Part shown: positions 13,601 to 15,800 of the stretch, one piece after another
How the letters are laid out: every line of letters starts with the position of its first letter
Position numbering within the stretch: the stretch's first letter is position 1
NCBI GenBank assembly: GCA_903939355.1
Contig: CAJAHC010000391.1
Span: 1-15,800 of the forward strand
From: an uncultured Methylococcaceae bacterium
Lineage (GTDB): Bacteria; Pseudomonadota; Gammaproteobacteria; Methylococcales; Methylomonadaceae
Direction of reading: 5' to 3'
Length of the DNA: 15,800 nucleotides
Position numbers and translations under genes: made by a program
The notes under the pieces: model-generated
The model's database searches: none
Seen by the model: the letters and a program-made list of their open reading frames with translations, nothing else
What the model was told of the DNA's origin: nothing

Positions 13601-15800
13601 AAACAATTCACAGCGACCGGTAATGGCGTCCTTAATGTTGCTTCGGATGTCAATTTAACAGCAGGTCTAATAACATCCAAGAGTGGAGCTAATTTGCTAA
13701 TTGATGCAAGTAGTGGGGGAGGTCATGATGTTTCTATTAATGGCAATTTTGCTAATACTCAAGCTTTAGCAAATGATTTTGGTGGTGGTTTCGCAGTTAC
13801 TGCCAATAATATCAAGTTTCAAGATGCCAATGTGATACTTCATTCTGGATCATTAAAATTAAATTCCCAGTCTGGTGATATAACGATCAATGGTAATAGC
13901 GACATCAATCTTTCAGGACAGGCAGTTTATTTCGCAGATGTCCTGAAATATACGCCGGGTGGAAATTTTAGTGCAATTGCCAATCAGGGAAAAGTGTCAT
14001 TTGGAAGAAGCACTAAGCTTGATATTAGCAAAGCCGACGACAGTGCTGCCGGCGGGAATATTATAATAAAAGCACCTGAAAAAACGATAGCACTGGACGG
14101 GACAATTAAAGCAAAAGGCGCCAGTGCGACAATTGAGTTGTCAGAGTTTTCTGTAGCACAGAGTTTTGACAACGTAATGAACAAATTGATGTCTGCAGGG
14201 GTTTCAGGGTCGCTTTATTTTCGCAGTCACCTCTCAGACATTACTCAAGCAGCAGGGAATATATTGACAGCCAAATCGCTGACTTTGGTTGCTGATAAAG
14301 GCGCTATTGATATTGCTGGTTCGCTTAAGTCAGATGGAATATCAAACGGTGGTGAGATTAAGTTGTATGCAGGTGACAAGATTACGTTGGAAAATAGTGC
14401 CCAAATTACTGCGAAAGGTGCAAATAAAGGGGGTAATGTAATGCTTTCATCGGTTGATTCTTTGGCTAGCAATCATAGCGGAGTAGAGATTAAATCGGGA
14501 GCTACGATTGATGTTAGCAGTTCAACTGCGAAGACAGGCGGGGTGGTGACATTAAGCGCAATGAGGACCGCTGATGGCATCAATATAAAGCCTGTTAATG
14601 GCACGATTAGAGGATATAGAAATTTTTATGCAGAAGGAACTCAAAAATACAGTCATGTTAATTTTGATCAGATTAATCTTGATACAGCTAATTATATGAA
14701 TGCTGCTTCATCCAATGTTGCTCAATTGGCGCCTGGAATTGTGTTGCGTCCTGGCGTTGAAGTCGATTATAGAGGGGATCTGGCGCTAGCTAATCCATTA
14801 GACTTCTCAAACCAACGATTTGGTGCTAATTTGGATATACCTGGCACACTGATTCTTACTGCAAGTGGGAAACTGGATGTGAATAATTCAATTACCGATG
14901 GCTTCCAAGGTTCTCAATTACAGAAAGGTGATTCTTGGACTTTTCAATTAGTGTCTGGTGCGGATCAAACGAGCGCTGATAAATTTGCAACTACGGATTT
15001 AACGAATGCCGAACGATTAATAAATCCAATGGCAAAAGATCTAACTATAGGTACAGGCGTTAGTGTTCACACAGGTTCTGGTGATATTAAATTAGCCTCG
15101 GGTGGAAATATAGTTTTTACTGATCAAACATCGACGGTTTACAACGCGGGTCGTGTTGATGCAACTAATCCTTATGGAACATTGGATAATACCCACTCAG
15201 GCACAGGTGTTTTAGCGGGCACAATACTGCAGAGCTTTTTAGCTGGAGAGTATCCTATCTTGGGTGGGGATATGGTTTTTCATGCTGGCGGTAATATTGT
15301 GGGTGCGGTAAGTAATCAGTTCATTCAGCCTTGGTTACAGCGTCAAGGTATGCCCTATAATATTAATAATTTCGATAATTACTTAACATCTTGGCGAGTT
15401 GATGCTACTCAATTTCAGCAGAATATTGGGTCATTTGGTGGAGGTAATGTAGATATCGTTGCAGCAGGCAATATTAATGATCTTTCAGTCATGATGCCAA
15501 CAACCGGAAAGCAACTGGGTACTGACTTTTCCAATGACAAATTGGACATTCAGGGTGGCGGATTGATGAATGTTACGGCAGGTGGCAATATTTCTGGTGG
15601 CGCGTATTTCTTGGGTAAGGGTGAGGGCACTCTATCTGCAGGTGTCGAAATTAAAGGGAGTGACTTAACAGACGCTAACGCTTTTACTGCAGGGCCGCAA
15701 TTAGTGATGAGTGGTAACCCAAATGATGCTATTGCAGGGAATTCATTACTTACCTTAAATGCCAATCAAGGTTTAAAAATATCAGGTTTATCAGACGCAA
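7628..15800 (+). CDS. Giant TpsA filamentous-haemagglutinin-like exoprotein (3' end beyond window)
   Basis: This is the secreted partner of the upstream TpsB, expected to form a long surface beta-helix (adhesin or biofilm protein). I read the frame as open from the ATG to the window end (2,724 codons) with no stop. An N-terminal extension and signal peptide cover residues 1-43 (cleavage after STA). The TPS/haemagglutination-activity domain spans about 44-300, with DWKSFNI at 94-100 and the exit motif region NGQVYLLNTNGILFG at 136-150; the usual NPNG is NTNG here. Next come Asn/Gly/Ser-rich beta-helix repeats, with GSxIDVSG-type units at 8939, 9215, 9941, 10865, 12080 and 14498. Two blocks break the repeats: about 562-616 (VDISAADPDQYY... 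GYTEGKAGG) and about 1505-1625 (APYDP, YLSG, LLPGAFLV, RDSRNSGF). From about residue 2492 the sequence resembles the DUF3739 region found in such proteins. The only cysteine I see is C17 in the signal region. A CdiA-type toxin end cannot be judged because the C-terminus is missing. Confidence 0.93.
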   Translation, partial: MNDLPQLKQSNITNDHCRLRPLVWGIRWVIASGLLVGSNVSTADTPLPVPTFNAITPGQVPVPIIANAANGQATAAIAGNAMNIRQITDKATIDWKSFNIDHGYSVNFQQPNSSSVALNRIHDANATQILGALNANGQVYLLNTNGILFGNGSQVNTNGLVASALNITDEALKTGIIRVFDKNINSQEMEVKAALNGNTNDIKTAVNPNAKVTVAKGANIHVGKNGSIILAAPTVSNAGKISTDEQGQILLVASKDAVYLQPTSDKDPFAGLLVEVGKGGKVSNEATGQIASSQGNVTLAGFAVNQSGRISATTSINVNGSVRLLARENAIVNVDRGNSYLSADQTVRTSDMNDGLKTESAVTFGKNSSVTILADNNGEKAIDEQAQKQSIVEVSADKIEMQSGSSIAVTGGNVNLQATNNLTAPLLGNQGRIVLEKGSLIDVSGSKNVTVAMESNVADVSVQSFNLRDAPYQRGGVLQGKTVKVDIRNLPTIADASSAKASIKRDINERLGNGGSINLNSSGDVIVNTGAVTDISGGAVTYRSGYIKTTGLIDGVTGQVVDISAADPDQYYSGMHGIITESHNKWGVTNSWGVASEIIRYESGYTEGKAGGTLNIQSPVTAWGGQLIAGTETSIYQRSNPVSGGTFTINQFDNGGSTSPEGQFLSSQNVLFQNNQPIQATHLDDVLPNNSPLVLSSGLVNESGISNLTIKTAGSATIANDVSLSMPVLSKLAIDASAIEVKGSVYTSGGDITLNAINTGNTNTGQINLKAGSQLDVSGRWVNDFQNGISSPLVINAGKVALSANNQLIFAKGASIRADGGAHLNARVDQITAGDAGSVNLQAGNSSFTGLMKAEGFLAAYGLNQGGSLNITTNKINIGSNLTEANALNLGTTNGRLTIADAGFSNISLTSNVQDITVKANTHLTLMAQNRFLNANYRYQNGSSSLGGFSRVTSLPENIRKPVSLSLTGKTGVTLESGSQIHVDKSSTVNLTSDNMGSGLYINGLIDAQGGVINLNLKADNALSYDNSQAIWLGSQASLNTKGTTLLNPYDVLGWTTGKVINGGNVTINADRGYVILEQGSKIDVSGTSASLKLPVGNADNSGFHYANQIVGSDAGKINIRAAEGIVLDGKVSAEKGSMSNRGGDLSLTLDRNLRNEPTSDGFPLNSLHIDVTQNDTKLLPTNLKFGSIMPDKLNGQVVISSNKIEQAGIDNLSLSLPYQLDPLTQLARLPGEVRFLGDVNLTTASSIVLDAQTISSGVEGLLSGATNLQTAYLKMGSSTIDKTIGSAIKGDGQLTSTAKWTELQGASLLTGFKDIHLKSLHDMRVLGVRPNATDRTFTGNLNTAANLSLDASQIYPTTLTKFTFDVTDPTSQLTILGHNSDITPLSAAGNLTFNAAVINQNGVLKAPFGKIELNASKNLVLGKESYTSVSAEGQIIPFGSILNNVWMYPLDSTNNLVFNTLPDNLTVGEKHLVFKSPDIEFNKGSVVNVSGGGDLMTSTFLPGAGGSYDYLMTQDGFAVLPSQGTSLAPYDPNLSVNFPHDPRAQVYLSGTAALPSGFYTILPASYALLPGAFLVTPQKNTVDQSFTSYTQTGLPIVSGYQTIAGTNIRDSRNSGFLIESSADFKKHSAYDIQTANSFFTQQAISNSRTVPLLPQDSGQISIEASTRLLLNGQFDTSASNGRGAKMDISSSNIEVVNQLGGSSGSLELLADDLSKLKVDSLLLGGSRTINNYTGNTQIAVLADNVIFDRGVKLKTHDLLTVAKNSVQVKAGAILDSSGKVNTGDSSFNIVGDGALLRLSGDKQVTLNRSSSTGLTGDLLIDKGAILKASQSIFLDSSNSTMLNGDINMLSGALSMSAKAINLGEVAGLSNNALNLTNQKLKSFSGDDLTLTSRSGINFYGNVGELDSTNQLTPVQFNHLVMDAAGLVGFNNAGKTAMLKANTIDLKNSQGSTVALNGSGTGLLELSAAQFNQGSGNLGLSGFRKININVDKQFTATGNGVLNVASDVNLTAGLITSKSGANLLIDASSGGGHDVSINGNFANTQALANDFGGGFAVTANNIKFQDANVILHSGSLKLNSQSGDITINGNSDINLSGQAVYFADVLKYTPGGNFSAIANQGKVSFGRSTKLDISKADDSAAGGNIIIKAPEKTIALDGTIKAKGASATIELSEFSVAQSFDNVMNKLMSAGVSGSLYFRSHLSDITQAAGNILTAKSLTLVADKGAIDIAGSLKSDGISNGGEIKLYAGDKITLENSAQITAKGANKGGNVMLSSVDSLASNHSGVEIKSGATIDVSSSTAKTGGVVTLSAMRTADGINIKPVNGTIRGYRNFYAEGTQKYSHVNFDQINLDTANYMNAASSNVAQLAPGIVLRPGVEVDYRGDLALANPLDFSNQRFGANLDIPGTLILTASGKLDVNNSITDGFQGSQLQKGDSWTFQLVSGADQTSADKFATTDLTNAERLINPMAKDLTIGTGVSVHTGSGDIKLASGGNIVFTDQTSTVYNAGRVDATNPYGTLDNTHSGTGVLAGTILQSFLAGEYPILGGDMVFHAGGNIVGAVSNQFIQPWLQRQGMPYNINNFDNYLTSWRVDATQFQQNIGSFGGGNVDIVAAGNINDLSVMMPTTGKQLGTDFSNDKLDIQGGGLMNVTAGGNISGGAYFLGKGEGTLSAGVEIKGSDLTDANAFTAGPQLVMSGNPNDAIAGNSLLTLNANQGLKISGLSDA

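Noticed and set aside
8038..15765. Many antisense and alternate-frame open stretches across the tpsA gene
   Set aside because: They lack family resemblance and ribosome sites, and the main frame has a continuous TpsA translation; these are by-products of repetitive Asn/Gly/Ser-rich coding sequence.
7628..15800. Contact-dependent inhibition (CdiA) toxin
   Set aside because: No VENN-type motif, toxin domain or immunity gene is visible in the window, and the late region resembles DUF3739-type exoproteins. The C-terminus is outside, so this cannot be fully excluded.
1..15800. CRISPR array, tRNA or rRNA genes, integrase or attachment sites
   Set aside because: No regularly spaced repeats, cloverleaf-like sequences, rRNA stretches or recombinase genes were seen.

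Overview
The window looks like chromosomal DNA of an AT-rich Gram-negative bacterium. It carries the end of a type II secretion (T2SS) operon and a complete two-partner secretion (TPS) pair, both of which need an outer membrane. The style of the GspK/L/M proteins and of the giant exoprotein suggests a gammaproteobacterium. A Methylococcales-type methanotroph is my best guess, but that is inference from general resemblance; no rRNA or taxonomic marker is present.

Layout. (1) Positions 2-2547, plus strand: the 3' part of gspK, then gspL and gspM, with overlapping reading frames. These are inner-membrane and pseudopilus parts of the T2SS. (2) Positions 2551-3030, minus strand: a small gene for a ribbon-helix-helix-like protein of unknown role, convergent with gspM and only 3 nt from it. 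(3) Positions 3031-3830: about 800 bp without a gene. It holds a short trinucleotide repeat in the leader of the minus-strand gene, an 11-bp direct repeat, a candidate Pho-box promoter at 3558-3602 and a pair of overlapping hairpins at 3727-3751. (4) Positions 3831-5420: a secreted, cysteine-containing PstS-like protein with a signal peptide, followed by a clear intrinsic terminator at 5467-5498. (5) Positions 5499-5951: AT-rich non-coding DNA with repeated and inverted TAAGTAATGC elements and a weak candidate promoter. (6) Positions 5952-7604: a TpsB outer-membrane transporter (ShlB/FhaC family). (7) Positions 7628-15800 and beyond: the cognate TpsA filamentous-haemagglutinin-like exoprotein, open for at least 2,724 codons and cut by the window end.

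How the parts may work together. Both secretion routes export large or folded proteins to the cell surface or medium. The PstS-like protein has a Sec signal peptide and eight cysteines, lies next to the T2SS operon and has no visible ABC-permease partner, so it is a plausible T2SS substrate. The candidate Pho box has the same 10-nt distance to its -10 element as classical E. coli pho promoters, so the protein may be induced by phosphate starvation. The tpsB-tpsA pair is a separate adhesin-export unit, 23 bp apart and probably co-transcribed.

The most promising leads are the Pho-box/PstS-like/T2SS association and the two conserved-looking non-helical blocks in TpsA. None of this is shown to be a new system by sequence alone.
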